Positions 49,456 to 58,945 are shown, counted from the stretch's first letter. The stretch: 64,000 bases of DNA from Aeromonas sobria (GCF_000820145.1 NZ_CDBW01000048.1:1-64000); one strand, 5' to 3'. Numbers and translations are program-made. Notes: a model not told the origin generated them from the sequence alone.

Positions 49456-50517
49456 TTAGAAGTCGTAGCGGGCGGCCAGCTGGAAGTCATCCTCGTTGGC
49501 GGTCGCTTTACCGGCAACGCTGTCCAGATTGTTGATGCGATACTCGCCGATGACCCGCAAGTTTTTGTTGAATTTGTACTGGGCACCCAGGGTGTAGTAA
49601 TCCACGTTGTCTTTCTTGGTGCCCGCTTTGTCCTGCTCCTGTTTGTTCCACAGGGCCATCAGGCCAAAGCCGTTCTCGAAGTTGTAACCCAGCGCCGCTT
49701 CCCAACCGGTGTGATCGGTGCCAGTTGCCAGGAAGTCACTGCCATCGGCATAACTCAGGGCCGCGTAGGCCGCCTTGTTGTCGAACTTGGCGGAGATTAG
49801 CCACAGCTTGGCATCTTCTTCACCGCTCTTGTCGCGCAGGCCGACGTTATAGGCGGTACCCAATGACAGGTTGAACGGGAAGGTGTAGGCCACGGCAGCA
49901 CCGTAGGCGGCATCGCTGTCTTTGCTGGTGGTCTCTTCAGTGTCACCGCCATCGAACTTGTAGCTGGTGTCGAGCTGGAAGCCATTAAACAGGCCGGAGT
50001 ATTTCAGCACGGAACCGGCACGGTTGGTGGCGAAGGTGTCAGTCTTGGCACCGAGAGCCTCATTGCCGTAGCCGTCGGAGAGGGAGACATCAGTCCAGTC
50101 GGCCAGGAAACCCGGGGCCCCTTTCTGGCGACCGAAGGTCACGGTGCCCCAGTCAGCGCCCACGCCAGCAAAGGCCAGACGGGTACGCAGGTTGTCGGAG
50201 CTCTCGCTGATGGTCTTCTCGCTGTCGTTGATATACATCTGCACTTCGTACTGGGCCAGCGCCTTCAGACCGCTCTGGATCTGGGTTTCGGCCTTGGCGC
50301 CGAAGCGGACAAACTGGTTGGCTCCCTGCTTGGCGCTGTAATCCTTGGTGCCATTCGGGTTGGCGGTATCGACGTTTTCTTTCTTGTCGCCGAAGAATTG
50401 ACCGGCGTAGATACGGCCATACAGATCCAGCATGGCGGTGTCATTTTTATAAACTTCAACGGCTTGAGCCTGGAATGCGGCGGTCAGAGCCAGTGCCACT
50501 ACAGTCAGCTTTTTCAT
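49456..50517 (-). CDS. General porin, OmpC/OmpF-like
   Basis: 353-residue trimeric outer-membrane porin. Signal peptide 1-19 (ending FQAQA), mature start VEVYKNDTAMLDLYGRIYAG as in vibrio and Aeromonas porins, and the C-terminal AARYDF signature needed by BAM. The FGRQKGAPGF segment is the loop-3 region of the pore. It starts at MKKLTVVAL after AAGGGATT. Upstream lie two direct repeats (TGACAGCGGG x2 and TTGCA repeats) possibly used by OmpR or a similar regulator. Divergent from glpX. Confidence 0.9.
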   Translation of the reverse strand: MKKLTVVALALTAAFQAQAVEVYKNDTAMLDLYGRIYAGQFFGDKKENVDTANPNGTKDYSAKQGANQFVRFGAKAETQIQSGLKALAQYEVQMYINDSEKTISESSDNLRTRLAFAGVGADWGTVTFGRQKGAPGFLADWTDVSLSDGYGNEALGAKTDTFATNRAGSVLKYSGLFNGFQLDTSYKFDGGDTEETTSKDSDAAYGAAVAYTFPFNLSLGTAYNVGLRDKSGEEDAKLWLISAKFDNKAAYAALSYADGSDFLATGTDHTGWEAALGYNFENGFGLMALWNKQEQDKAGTKKDNVDYYTLGAQYKFNKNLRVIGEYRINNLDSVAGKATANEDDFQLAARYDF

Positions 50518-50735
50518 CTTAATCCCTTGTGTTGCAAGCTTTTGTTTTGAAGACGGGGCCATGCTAGGCAGTGGGGATGACAGCGGGGTGACAGCGGGAT
50601 GAAGAGTTAGTTGCAGTTAGGTTGCAATTAGATGAATTGGCTACAATCTTGTCCGCAACGGCTACTTTTGTGCGCAAAGGTTTGCCCTTGTGGTAGAATG
50701 CCGCCCGTTTTCGGGCCCCATAGGTTGGATATGCG

Positions 50736-51746
50736 ATGAGACGTGAACTGGCAATCGAGTTTTCCCGAGTGACGGAAGCGGCTGCACTGGCTGGCTACAA
50801 GTGGCTCGGGCGTGGAGACAAGAATATCGCTGATGGGGCGGCCGTAGCGGCCATGCGCCACATTCTCAACCAGATCGACATCGATGGTGAGATTGTGATC
50901 GGCGAAGGTGAAATTGATGAAGCACCGATGCTCTATATCGGTGAAAAAGTGGGTACCGGACACGGTGATTCGGTCGATATCGCCGTTGATCCGATAGAAG
51001 GCACCCGCATGACCGCCATGGGTCAGTCTAATGCGCTGGCGGTGCTGGCGGTGGGCGACAAGGGCTCGTTCCTGAAAGCGCCTGACATGTACATGGAGAA
51101 GATCATTGTCGGTCCCAAGGCCAAAGGGTCGATCGACCTGAATCAGGCCCTCGAGCTGAACCTCAAGTCGGTGGCCAAAGCGCTGGGCAAACCGCTCTCC
51201 CGCCTGACCGTCATTACCTTGGCCAAGCCGCGTCATGACAAGGCGATCAAGGAGATGCAGGGGCTGGGCGTGCGGGTGTTTGCCATCCCTGATGGTGATG
51301 TTGCCGCCTCCATTCTTACCTGTCTGCCGGACAGCGAAGTCGACATGCTTTACGGCATCGGCGGCGCACCGGAAGGGGTGATTTCGGCCGCGGTGATCCG
51401 CGCGCTGGATGGCGACATGCAGGCTCGTCTGGTGCCGCGTCACCGGGTCAAGGGCGACAGCCCGGAAGTGCGTGCACTGGGCGAACAGGAAATTGCCCGC
51501 TGCGAAGCACTCGGTATCGATATCAGCAAGGTGCTCAAGCTGGAAGATATGGCGAAGAATGACAATGTCATCTTCTCCGCCACCGGCATCACCAAGGGGG
51601 ATCTGCTGGACGGCATCACCAGCGATGGCGTGATGGCGACCACCGAGACTCTATTGATCCGTGGTAAGTCGCGCACCATCCGCCGCATCAAGTCGATCCA
51701 CTACCTTGAGCGCAAAGACAGCGTGGTACGCGATATCATCATGTGA
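50736..51746 (+). CDS. glpX: Class II fructose-1,6-bisphosphatase GlpX
   Basis: 336-residue lithium-sensitive class II FBPase for gluconeogenesis. The metal and phosphate-binding blocks are IGEGEIDEAPMLYIGEKVGTG, VDIAVDPIEGTRMT and the IPDGDVAASI segment (in parts). Start MRRELAIEFSRVTEAAALAGYKW is the usual N terminus. A TAGAAT (-10 like) at 50694-50699 lies 36 nt before it. It is not beside glpF or glpK here; the porin gene is divergent. Confidence 0.95.
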   Translation: MRRELAIEFSRVTEAAALAGYKWLGRGDKNIADGAAVAAMRHILNQIDIDGEIVIGEGEIDEAPMLYIGEKVGTGHGDSVDIAVDPIEGTRMTAMGQSNALAVLAVGDKGSFLKAPDMYMEKIIVGPKAKGSIDLNQALELNLKSVAKALGKPLSRLTVITLAKPRHDKAIKEMQGLGVRVFAIPDGDVAASILTCLPDSEVDMLYGIGGAPEGVISAAVIRALDGDMQARLVPRHRVKGDSPEVRALGEQEIARCEALGIDISKVLKLEDMAKNDNVIFSATGITKGDLLDGITSDGVMATTETLLIRGKSRTIRRIKSIHYLERKDSVVRDIIM

Positions 51747-51778
51747 TGATGTTTCGCTGAACCGGCTGTTTTGCCTCA

Positions 51779-51808
51779 AAGCCCGATCGCCTGTGCGGTC
51801 GGGCTTTT
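51779..51808 (+). terminator. Terminator of glpX
   Basis: AGCCCGATCG and CGGTCGGGCT (one G-U pair) enclose CCTGTG and are followed by TTTTTATT, 32 nt after the glpX stop. Confidence 0.85.
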
Positions 51809-51881
51809 TATTACGCGCCAGCTACGTTTGTGTCACCGCTTCGGCTATGGTGGCTCAGATCGTCCCAAAGGAGTGGAGTGT

Positions 51882-52133
51882 ATGGAGTGTCGTAGCGGCT
51901 GCGCTGCCTGTTGCATCGCCCCCAGTATCAGCAGTGCCATTCCCGGTATGCCAGATGGCAAGCCGGCGGGTATCCCCTGTGTCCAGCTTGATGGCGTGCT
52001 TGGCTGCAAGATCTTCGGTTTGCCTGAGCGGCCTGCGGTATGTGGTGGCTTTCGCCCCATGATGGATGTGTGTGGCAGCCACCGTGCCGAGGCCATTTGG
52101 CTGATCGGCGAGCTGGAGCGGCTGACCGGTTGA
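51882..52133 (+). CDS. ykgJ: YkgJ-family cysteine-cluster protein
   Basis: 83-residue small protein. Cys pattern CRSGCAACC near the N terminus, then PCVQLD, GCKIFGLPERPAVCGGF and VCGSHR matches the YkgJ/YkgJ-like zinc- or iron-chelating family and E. coli YkgJ closely. Start is the ATG after AAGGAG at 51869-51874; a longer reading begins inside the glpX terminator. Function unknown. It is followed by the hemY terminator on the other strand. Confidence 0.85.
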   Translation: MECRSGCAACCIAPSISSAIPGMPDGKPAGIPCVQLDGVLGCKIFGLPERPAVCGGFRPMMDVCGSHRAEAIWLIGELERLTG

Positions 52134-52170
52134 CCGGTTGACGCGACCTGAAAAGATCACTGGATCGAGC

Positions 52171-52200
52171 ATAAAAAAAGAGGCCGCATCATGCGGCCTC
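52171..52200 (-). terminator. Terminator of hemY
   Basis: GAGGCCGCA (52180-52188) and TGCGGCCTC (52192-52200) form a 9-bp stem followed on the minus strand by TTTTTTTAT, the end of the hemCDXY operon. Confidence 0.85.
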
Positions 52201-52221
52201 TCGCGTCTCTGTGCGTCGGGA

Positions 52222-53385
52222 TCAAATCCCTGCCAGCTCCAGTGCCTGACGATAGTACTCGTTGGCCTTGTTGGTGAGGCGACGTTTGTCCATCAGCTGG
52301 CCAAGGGCATGGTAGGCGGCGGCGCTGGGGGCGCTGACGACTTCCTGCTCCAGCAGCTTCTGGGCATCGTCCAGCTGGCCAGCCAGTAGATAGAGTTGGG
52401 CCAGCGCCGTATCGACATTCGGTTGCCCCTGCTGCTTTTGCAGCAGTGCCAGTAGCGGCTGGTAGTTGTCGAGTTTCAGCTTGGGCAGGCGCGCCAGCAG
52501 CTGTGGCACCGGCTGCTTGCGCAGCGCCTCTTGCCACAAGGTGGCGGCCTCGTTGTCGGCACCCAGCTGGCGCAGCAAGTCGCCATAGCAGGCCAGCAGA
52601 TCCGGCTCGAGGCGCAGCTTGCGCGGCAGATCCTGCCACACTGCCTTGAGGGTTTCGAGGCTGCTTGCTGCCTGTTGCAGACGACCACTCCATGCCTGTT
52701 GCAGCAGATCTTCTTCCTGTTTCGGGGTCAGCTTGCCCACCTTGTGCAGCGCAGGGATCAGGTCGCACAGGGCGCTCCAGTCCTGACGGGCCAGATGTAC
52801 CTGACGCAGCTGATCCAGCACCATGGGGTGGCGCGGGTTGAGGGCGTAGACCGACTCCAGCATCGCCAGCGCGATGTCGTACTGGCCCTGCTCGATCTGC
52901 AGCTGGGTCTGGGTGAGGGTGAGCGCCAGCTCGGCCTTGGGGTTCTCCTCCTGCGCTTTTTGCAGGTATTGATCCCGGCGGGCGTCGTCACCACGGGCCT
53001 GAGCCGCCTTGGCGGCGCTCAGGTAGTTGAGCAGCGGGGTGTCGCTGTTGCTGGCCCCCTTGATCATCAGCTTTTCAGCCTGACTGTAGTGCCCTTCAGC
53101 CATCGCCAGAGTGGCGGCAACGGTCTGCTGATTGGCCTTGCGGCGGCGGCGTGAGCCATACCAGCCTTGTGTCTTGCGACGCAGGCCGAATACCCGGCCT
53201 AGCAGCCACTCGATGAGCAGCAGGGCACCGTAGAACAGCACGGCCAGGATCACCGCGCTGGTGACGGAGGATTCGATGGTGTAATTGCCAAGGGCAATCA
53301 GTACATAGCCCTTGTTACCGGACGCTTGTGGGCCAAAGATCAGCCCTGCGACCATCACGGCAACCAGAATGATTATACGGATCAT
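52222..53385 (-). CDS. hemY: HemY, membrane TPR protein of heme operon
   Basis: 387-residue inner-membrane protein with two N-terminal helices (about 2-20 and 38-62) and a cytosolic or periplasmic C-terminal part made of TPR-like helices (about 90-385). Family-typical start MIRIIILVAVMVAGLIFGP and RRRKANQQTVAATLAMAEGHY. It is the enterobacterial-type HemY, unrelated to the B. subtilis protoporphyrinogen oxidase of that name. Role in heme synthesis unclear. It starts 10 nt after hemX. Confidence 0.93.
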   Translation of the reverse strand: MIRIIILVAVMVAGLIFGPQASGNKGYVLIALGNYTIESSVTSAVILAVLFYGALLLIEWLLGRVFGLRRKTQGWYGSRRRRKANQQTVAATLAMAEGHYSQAEKLMIKGASNSDTPLLNYLSAAKAAQARGDDARRDQYLQKAQEENPKAELALTLTQTQLQIEQGQYDIALAMLESVYALNPRHPMVLDQLRQVHLARQDWSALCDLIPALHKVGKLTPKQEEDLLQQAWSGRLQQAASSLETLKAVWQDLPRKLRLEPDLLACYGDLLRQLGADNEAATLWQEALRKQPVPQLLARLPKLKLDNYQPLLALLQKQQGQPNVDTALAQLYLLAGQLDDAQKLLEQEVVSAPSAAAYHALGQLMDKRRLTNKANEYYRQALELAGI

Positions 53386-53395
53386 GGTGCCCTCC

Positions 53396-54445
53396 TCAGT
53401 TGCTGGCCAGAATGCGTTGCAGGCGTTCGGTCAGTACCTGTTCCAGCATGGCTTGAGTCTTGAACTGTTCCGGATAATCGATCTGGATCTGCTCGCCCTT
53501 GAGCTTGTCGATCTCCCCCTGCATATAGCGGGTAGCACTGTTTTCGGTGTCGAAGTATTGGGTCAGCCAGCGCTGGGCCTTGTCCAGGCTGTCTTCATAG
53601 AGCGTTTGCTGCTCGCGGTAAACCGAGATTTGTGCCTGCAGCAACTTGGTCTTGAGGTTTTCACGCAGGAAGATCTCTTGTTGCGGCGAGAGCAGGGCCT
53701 CTACAGCGCCATCGCGGCGACGGATAGTGACGAAGTTTTCGGTGAACTTGACCCAGTTCTTCTTCAGGTTGCTCTCCCACTCGTCGGGATTGGCGGTGAC
53801 CGCCTGATCCGCCTCAAGCTTGGCTTCCGGCATGCTGACGGTAGAGAGGGGCAGCAGCTCGATCTGATCTTCGAGGGCGGCCAGTTTGAGGGTCAGCCCC
53901 TCACGGTCAATACGCGGCATCCCCTTGAGCTTGGTGATGTCTTCCGCCAATGCCTTGCGGATTGGCATCAGGCTGGGGTCGTTCAGGGCTCGGATCCGCT
54001 CGTCGGCATTACCCAGCAGGGTGATGGCGGAAATCAGATCATGCTCCAGCCACAGCTTGCGGCCTGCCATCCGCACCAGATACTCGGATTCGGCCAGCAT
54101 CCAGTCGTTGGGGCGTTTGTCGTTCAGATCCAGTACCCGGTTTTGTAGCCCCTGAATCTCGCCCTGCAGTCGTTGCTGGGTCTGATCCAGTGTGGCCAAC
54201 TGCTCGGCATCCTTGCTGCTGGTCTGGTCGATCTTGCTCAGGGCGCTCGCCAGCTGTTGCTTGAGCTGGGCCAGTTCGGCCTGCTGGGCAACGGCATTCT
54301 GGTGACCGTGCAGATAGAGACCACCGGTCAGGCCAAGGGCCAGCAGAATGGCGACGCCACCCAGTACGGTACCGGAGCGGCTCTTGCTGTTATTGACCAC
54401 AGCGGTGGGCTGGGGTTTGACCTGGGATTCTTGTTGTTCTGTCAT
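53396..54445 (-). CDS. hemX: HemX, membrane protein of heme operon
   Basis: 349-residue bitopic protein: a short cytosolic N terminus with proline-rich TTAVVN-type sequence, one helix (about 28-48) and a large periplasmic coiled-coil and helical domain (HGHQNAVAQQAELAQLKQQL, then IQGLQNRVLDLN and EYLVRMAGRKLWLEHD). E. coli HemX is a suspected uroporphyrinogen III methyltransferase by old annotation, but it lacks a SAM-binding domain, as does this protein. Start overlaps the hemD stop (ATGA). Confidence 0.92.
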   Translation of the reverse strand: MTEQQESQVKPQPTAVVNNSKSRSGTVLGGVAILLALGLTGGLYLHGHQNAVAQQAELAQLKQQLASALSKIDQTSSKDAEQLATLDQTQQRLQGEIQGLQNRVLDLNDKRPNDWMLAESEYLVRMAGRKLWLEHDLISAITLLGNADERIRALNDPSLMPIRKALAEDITKLKGMPRIDREGLTLKLAALEDQIELLPLSTVSMPEAKLEADQAVTANPDEWESNLKKNWVKFTENFVTIRRRDGAVEALLSPQQEIFLRENLKTKLLQAQISVYREQQTLYEDSLDKAQRWLTQYFDTENSATRYMQGEIDKLKGEQIQIDYPEQFKTQAMLEQVLTERLQRILASN

Positions 54446-55176
54446 TCCATCTTCCTCAGTTCCAGTGCGGCCATCAGGGCCTGGTTGGATGCACCTTGGG
54501 CAATCGTGATATGGATAAAGCCCGCTGCGCTGGCCATCTCGGCCACGCGGGGGCTGGGGACCACCAGCAGGCGGTCAAAAAGCCAGGGCCGCTGGTGGTC
54601 GGGCACCAGTGCCAGCAGCTGTTGCAGCAGTTCACCACTGGTAATGAGCAGGCTATCCAGCCCGGCTGCTTGCCAGTGGTGGGTTAATTGTTCCCCGTCG
54701 AACTCGGGGTAGTGGCGCTCATAGGCCGCACAATAGTGCACCAGAGCACCGCGTGAGGCCAGCGTGTCGGCGATCAGCTCCCGTCCGCCATTACCACGGA
54801 GGATCAGTACCCGTTTGCCAACCAGCTGTTGCAGGGCGGGCAGTGCCAACAGCCCCTCACTGCGCGGGTCATCCGGGCAGATTGCCGCAATACCGATGGC
54901 GGCAAACCCATCTGCGCTGGCTTGACCTACGGCAAAGTACTCAATATGTGGCCAGGTCTGACCAGTTTGCAACAGAAAATCGTGTGCAAAATGAATGGCA
55001 TGGATGCTGACGGCGATAACCATGTCGGCACTGTGCAGCAGGTCAGGCAGGTAAGGGAGTTCACTGCCCGCCACGGTTTCCAGCAGCGGGCAGCAGAGTG
55101 GTGCATGACCGTGCTGGCGCAGCAACTGCACCAGCTCGGCGGCCTGAGCGGCCGGACGCACCACCAGCGGGATCAT
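54442..55176 (-). CDS. hemD: Uroporphyrinogen-III synthase HemD
   Basis: 244-residue enzyme that cyclises and flips ring D of hydroxymethylbilane to uroporphyrinogen III. The family is divergent in sequence; SIHAIHFA (about 55-62), ILRGNGGRELIADTLASRGA and the C-terminal conserved YERHYPE / LLITSGELLQQLL segments identify it. Start overlaps the hemC stop (ATGA), end overlaps hemX, so the operon is translationally coupled. Confidence 0.92.
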   Translation of the reverse strand: MIPLVVRPAAQAAELVQLLRQHGHAPLCCPLLETVAGSELPYLPDLLHSADMVIAVSIHAIHFAHDFLLQTGQTWPHIEYFAVGQASADGFAAIGIAAICPDDPRSEGLLALPALQQLVGKRVLILRGNGGRELIADTLASRGALVHYCAAYERHYPEFDGEQLTHHWQAAGLDSLLITSGELLQQLLALVPDHQRPWLFDRLLVVPSPRVAEMASAAGFIHITIAQGASNQALMAALELRKME

Positions 55177-56102
55177 CCGCGGTAGACCTCGGCCAGAATC
55201 ACGTCGGCACCAGCGGCCAGCAGGCGCTGGGCCAGTTGCTCGCCGAGGGCCTCACCATCGGCCAGCGGTCCGCGGATCTCGTCACGGATCACTTGAGTGC
55301 CATCCGGGCTGCCCACCAGACCGCGCAGCCAGATCTGGTCGCCCTCGACCAGTGCGTAGGCACCGATAGGGACCTGACATCCCCCTTGCAGGGCGCGGTT
55401 CATGGCCCGCTCGGTCAGCACCCGGGTGCGGGTCTCGGCGTGTTCCAGCGGCGCCAGCAGGGCGTGCAGCTCAACATCGTCGAGGCGACACTCGATGCCG
55501 ACGGCCCCCTGGCCGTTGGCGGGCAGGCTCTGTTCCGGTTCGATAAAGGCCGCAATGCGGTGTGCCATCTCCAGTCGTTTCAGACCGGCGGCGGCGAGAA
55601 TGATGGCATCGTACTCACCGCCATCCAGCTTGGCCAGGCGGGTGTTGACGTTACCGCGCAGGTCGCGGATCACCAGATCCGGGCGGGTGGCGCGCAGCTG
55701 GCACTGGCGACGCAGGCTGGAGGTGCCGACCACGGCCCCTTGCGGCAGTTCGGCAATGGCCTTGAAACGGTTAGAAACGAAGGCATCGCGGGGATCTTCC
55801 CGCTCGCAGATAGTGTGCAGGCCGAGCCCCTCGGGGAACTCCACCGGCACATCTTTCATGGAGTGAACGGCGATATCGGCTCGCCCTTCCAGCATGGCGG
55901 TCTCCAGCTCCTTGACGAACAACCCCTTGCCACCGACCTTGGCCAGCGGGGTATCGAGGATCTTGTCACCCTGAGTGCTCATGGGCACCAGTTCGACCTG
56001 CAGCTGCGGGTGCAGGGCTTCGAGCCGGTCTTTGACAAAGTTGGCCTGCCACAGGGCCAGCGGGCTCTTGCGAGTGGCAATTTTCAGGGTTCGGGCTGCC
56101 AT
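55173..56102 (-). CDS. hemC: Hydroxymethylbilane synthase (porphobilinogen deaminase) HemC
   Basis: 309-residue cytosolic enzyme that joins four porphobilinogens. IATRKSPLALWQA, DIAVHSMKDVP and the LGTSSLRRQ-type GTSSLRRQCQL block are conserved, and Cys242 (GGCQVP) carries the dipyrromethane cofactor. This start gives the same Cys number as E. coli, which supports it over an ATG 18 nt upstream; neither has a good ribosome site. A Fur-like box lies about 110 bp upstream. Divergent from cyaA, as in E. coli. Confidence 0.95.
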   Translation of the reverse strand: MAARTLKIATRKSPLALWQANFVKDRLEALHPQLQVELVPMSTQGDKILDTPLAKVGGKGLFVKELETAMLEGRADIAVHSMKDVPVEFPEGLGLHTICEREDPRDAFVSNRFKAIAELPQGAVVGTSSLRRQCQLRATRPDLVIRDLRGNVNTRLAKLDGGEYDAIILAAAGLKRLEMAHRIAAFIEPEQSLPANGQGAVGIECRLDDVELHALLAPLEHAETRTRVLTERAMNRALQGGCQVPIGAYALVEGDQIWLRGLVGSPDGTQVIRDEIRGPLADGEALGEQLAQRLLAAGADVILAEVYRG

Positions 56103-56208
56103 ATCAATCAGTTGTTTCATTTTTAGGAGGAAATCGATATTACCACCCTTTGCCCGGGCTTTCATGGCGCAGCCGGCAAAAGCGCGGACAGGCTCAAAAA
56201 TGCAGGTT

Positions 56209-56227
56209 GAAAATGATTTTCATTAAG
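56209..56227 (-). promoter_or_regulatory. Fur-box-like sequence upstream of hemC
   Basis: GAAAATGATTTTCATTAAG matches the 19-bp Fur consensus at about 14 positions, centred about 115 bp before the hemC start. The symmetric core AATGATTTTCATT is strong. Whether Fur controls heme synthesis here is inferred. Confidence 0.5.
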
Positions 56228-56351
56228 AGTTTATGGAAGGCTAAGATATTGAAAATATTTAAATTTAAAGATATCCCTTGATACTTAATGTGGTCATACC
56301 AGAAATAATGAGGTGATTCGCGGTGGGCTTGTTTACCACTGCTGCTGGCAT

Positions 56352-56367
56352 TGTTAACATGATCACA
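56352..56367 (+). promoter_or_regulatory. Candidate CRP site upstream of cyaA
   Basis: TGTTA-N6-TCACA, one mismatch from the consensus TGTGA-N6-TCACA, 59 bp before the cyaA start. In E. coli a CRP site over the cyaA P2 promoter represses transcription, giving feedback control of cAMP synthesis. The same role is plausible here. Confidence 0.55.
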
Positions 56368-56425
56368 CTTTTTTGACGTATCCCCCTTTTGGTGCGTCAT
56401 TTTTACCTTGGTGATAGGCAGGGCA

Positions 56426-58945
56426 TTGCAGGAACACATAGATACGCTGGTTGCGCGTTATGACGACATTACCCGTCTCAAGACGCAACGGGCGTTAGGC
56501 CTCATGAGTCGCTACGGACAGCAGGTATTTCAACTGCTGCCTGTCATGCTGCACTTCAATCACCCCCTGCTACCAGGCTATGTTTCTGGCGATGTCCCTC
56601 ATGGTATCTGGAGCTTCAGCGCCACTGCCGAACAGCAAGCCTTTATCGATGACCTCTGTCGCAACGCCAACTGCCTGAATGGTCTGGCAACCCAGGATCG
56701 CGCGATTCAGGGGCTCTACTCCATGGGCAGTACCTCCTCCATCGGCCAATGCTGTCACTCCGATCTCGATATCTGGGTCTGCCACGTGGCCGGTTTGTCG
56801 CAGGAGCGGCTTGAACTGCTGGATCAGAAGTGTCAGCAACTCTCCAAGTGGGCCGAGCAGCGCGGGGTCGATCTCAACTTTTTCCTGATCCCGGAAGACA
56901 AGTTCCGCCAGACCAACGATGCCCAGATGCAGGGGGAGAGCTGCGGCAGTGCCCAGCACCTGTTGTTGCTCGACGAGTTCTATCGTAGTGCCATGCATAT
57001 CGCGGGCAAACGCTTGATCTGGTATCTGGTGCCCATCGCGTGTGATGACCACTACGACGCCTATGTGAACGAACTGTTCGAGAGCGGCAAGCTCAAGCAG
57101 GACGACTGGCTCGATCTCGGCAGTTTTGACCGCATTCCGGCCGAAGAGTATTTCGGTTCCGCCTTGTGGCAGCTCTACAAGGGGATCGACTCCCCTTACA
57201 AGGCGGTGCTCAAGTCGGTGCTGATGGAGGCCTACTCCCACGAGTACCCCGATACCCGTCTGCTGTCGATGATTGGTCGCGACTGGTTCCAGCATAACGA
57301 GGGGATGCACTACCGGCTCGACAACTACTCTCTGATGCTGGACAAGGTGACCAACTACCTCAAGTCCATCGGCGATATGGCGCGGCTCGATCTGGTGCGC
57401 CGTTGCTTCTACCTCAAGGTGTGTGACGGCCTCAGCCATCCCAAGGATGATCACTCCCCCGAGTGGCGCCGTGGGCAAATGAGCCAGCTGGTCTCCTACT
57501 GGGGGTGGAGTCAGCAGAAGCTGTATCAGCTCGATCACCGCCACGAGTGGAAGATCGAAGAGGTGAAGATCGCCCACGCCGAGTTGCTGGAGGCCCTGAT
57601 GCAGAGCTACCGCAATCTGATCCAGTTCGCCCGCCGCAACAACATCAGTGAGTCGATCAACCCGGAAGATATCGGCATTCTGTCGCGCAAACTCTATGCA
57701 GCCTTCGAAAGCTTGCCGGGCAAGGTACAGCGCATCAACCTCAAGATCGCGCCGGATCTTAGCGAGCCGGATCTCAGCTTGGTACAGGTGCCCCACGGTC
57801 GCCTCAACCGCGCCGGCTGGTATCTCTACAAGCATTCACTGGAGCCGGTGGACATCATTGGCCGCGCGCCGCTCGAGTTCAACGGCTACATCAGCAAGCT
57901 GGTCTCCTGGGCCTATTTCAACGATCTGCTGACCCCCCAGTCGCGGGTACACCTGTTCAATCAGGGCTCGGATCTGCACATCGACAATCTGCACCAGTTC
58001 TGCCGCGATCTCTCCGGTTGTTTCCCCGAGAAGTACCCGCTGGCCACCAACCTGGCCCTCAGCCGCCCGTGCGAGATCCGTCAGCTCTCCATCTTCCTCA
58101 ATCTGGAGATGGACCCGACCAGCCACTGGGTCGGTCAGGTAATCGAATTTGATGCCAACACCGTGGATGTCTTCTCGTTTGGCCGCAATCAGGAGTGTCT
58201 GGTGGGCTCGGTAGATCTGGTCTATCGCAACTCCTGGAGCGAGATCCGAACCCTGCACTTCCAGGGGGATGAAGCTGTGGTCGATGCCCTCACCACTATC
58301 CTCGGCAAGATGCATCAGGATGCTGCCGCCCCCGAGATGATCGAGGTGTTTTGTTACAGCCAGCACTTCCGCTCATTGCTGCGCTCCCGCTTCGAAACCC
58401 TGGTGGCTGAGTGTATCGATCTGCGCCTCGCCCGCGACAAGCAGCAGTTGGTCAAGACCATGGCGCTCGGCAAGGAGAAGTACGGCATCTTCTTTGAGCG
58501 GCGCGGGGTGTCGGTCAAGAAGCTGGAAAACGCCATCGATTTTTACCGCCACATCTCCCACAACAAGCTGGATCACCTGCCGCTGCGGCTCGACAAGACC
58601 CACAGCCAGCATCTGCCGAGCATCGTCGATGCCTACGCCAGTGAAGGTTTGGTGCAGTTCTTCTTCGATACCCGGGATGCAGGGACCAACATCTACATCC
58701 TCGATGAGGCGAACCGGGTGGAGATTTACCAGCATTTTGCCGGCAACAAGGATGAGCTGGTGGCGGGGGTCAACCGCTTCTACACCTCCAGTCACGAGCG
58801 CTTCAGCGATGACGGTCAGTTCATCAACTTCAACTTGCCCCAGTATTACGAGATAGTGCAGCAGGGTGGTGAGCTGGCGGTGATCTCCTACCGCAGTCAG
58901 GGCATGTTGCGGGAGCAGGCACCGCCGACCCGGGAAGTGGGCTGA
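56426..58945 (+). CDS. cyaA: Class I adenylate cyclase CyaA
   Basis: 839-residue membrane-associated enzyme making cAMP from ATP. N-terminal catalytic half (about 1-440): MGSTSSIGQCCHSDLDIWVCH carries the nucleotidyl-transferase GS and DxD-like motif. C-terminal half is the regulatory part controlled by phospho-EIIA-Glc; it contains AFESLPGKVQRINLKI and ILGKMHQDAA. The start is a TTG with AGGCAGGG upstream, aligning exactly with the E. coli CyaA N terminus, which also starts with TTG; a TTG 18 nt earlier is worse. The rare start and weak site limit expression. Confidence 0.95.
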   Translation: MQEHIDTLVARYDDITRLKTQRALGLMSRYGQQVFQLLPVMLHFNHPLLPGYVSGDVPHGIWSFSATAEQQAFIDDLCRNANCLNGLATQDRAIQGLYSMGSTSSIGQCCHSDLDIWVCHVAGLSQERLELLDQKCQQLSKWAEQRGVDLNFFLIPEDKFRQTNDAQMQGESCGSAQHLLLLDEFYRSAMHIAGKRLIWYLVPIACDDHYDAYVNELFESGKLKQDDWLDLGSFDRIPAEEYFGSALWQLYKGIDSPYKAVLKSVLMEAYSHEYPDTRLLSMIGRDWFQHNEGMHYRLDNYSLMLDKVTNYLKSIGDMARLDLVRRCFYLKVCDGLSHPKDDHSPEWRRGQMSQLVSYWGWSQQKLYQLDHRHEWKIEEVKIAHAELLEALMQSYRNLIQFARRNNISESINPEDIGILSRKLYAAFESLPGKVQRINLKIAPDLSEPDLSLVQVPHGRLNRAGWYLYKHSLEPVDIIGRAPLEFNGYISKLVSWAYFNDLLTPQSRVHLFNQGSDLHIDNLHQFCRDLSGCFPEKYPLATNLALSRPCEIRQLSIFLNLEMDPTSHWVGQVIEFDANTVDVFSFGRNQECLVGSVDLVYRNSWSEIRTLHFQGDEAVVDALTTILGKMHQDAAAPEMIEVFCYSQHFRSLLRSRFETLVAECIDLRLARDKQQLVKTMALGKEKYGIFFERRGVSVKKLENAIDFYRHISHNKLDHLPLRLDKTHSQHLPSIVDAYASEGLVQFFFDTRDAGTNIYILDEANRVEIYQHFAGNKDELVAGVNRFYTSSHERFSDDGQFINFNLPQYYEIVQQGGELAVISYRSQGMLREQAPPTREVG

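Noticed and set aside
56570..57835. 421-residue minus-strand ORF within cyaA
   Set aside because: Antisense shadow of the CyaA catalytic half.
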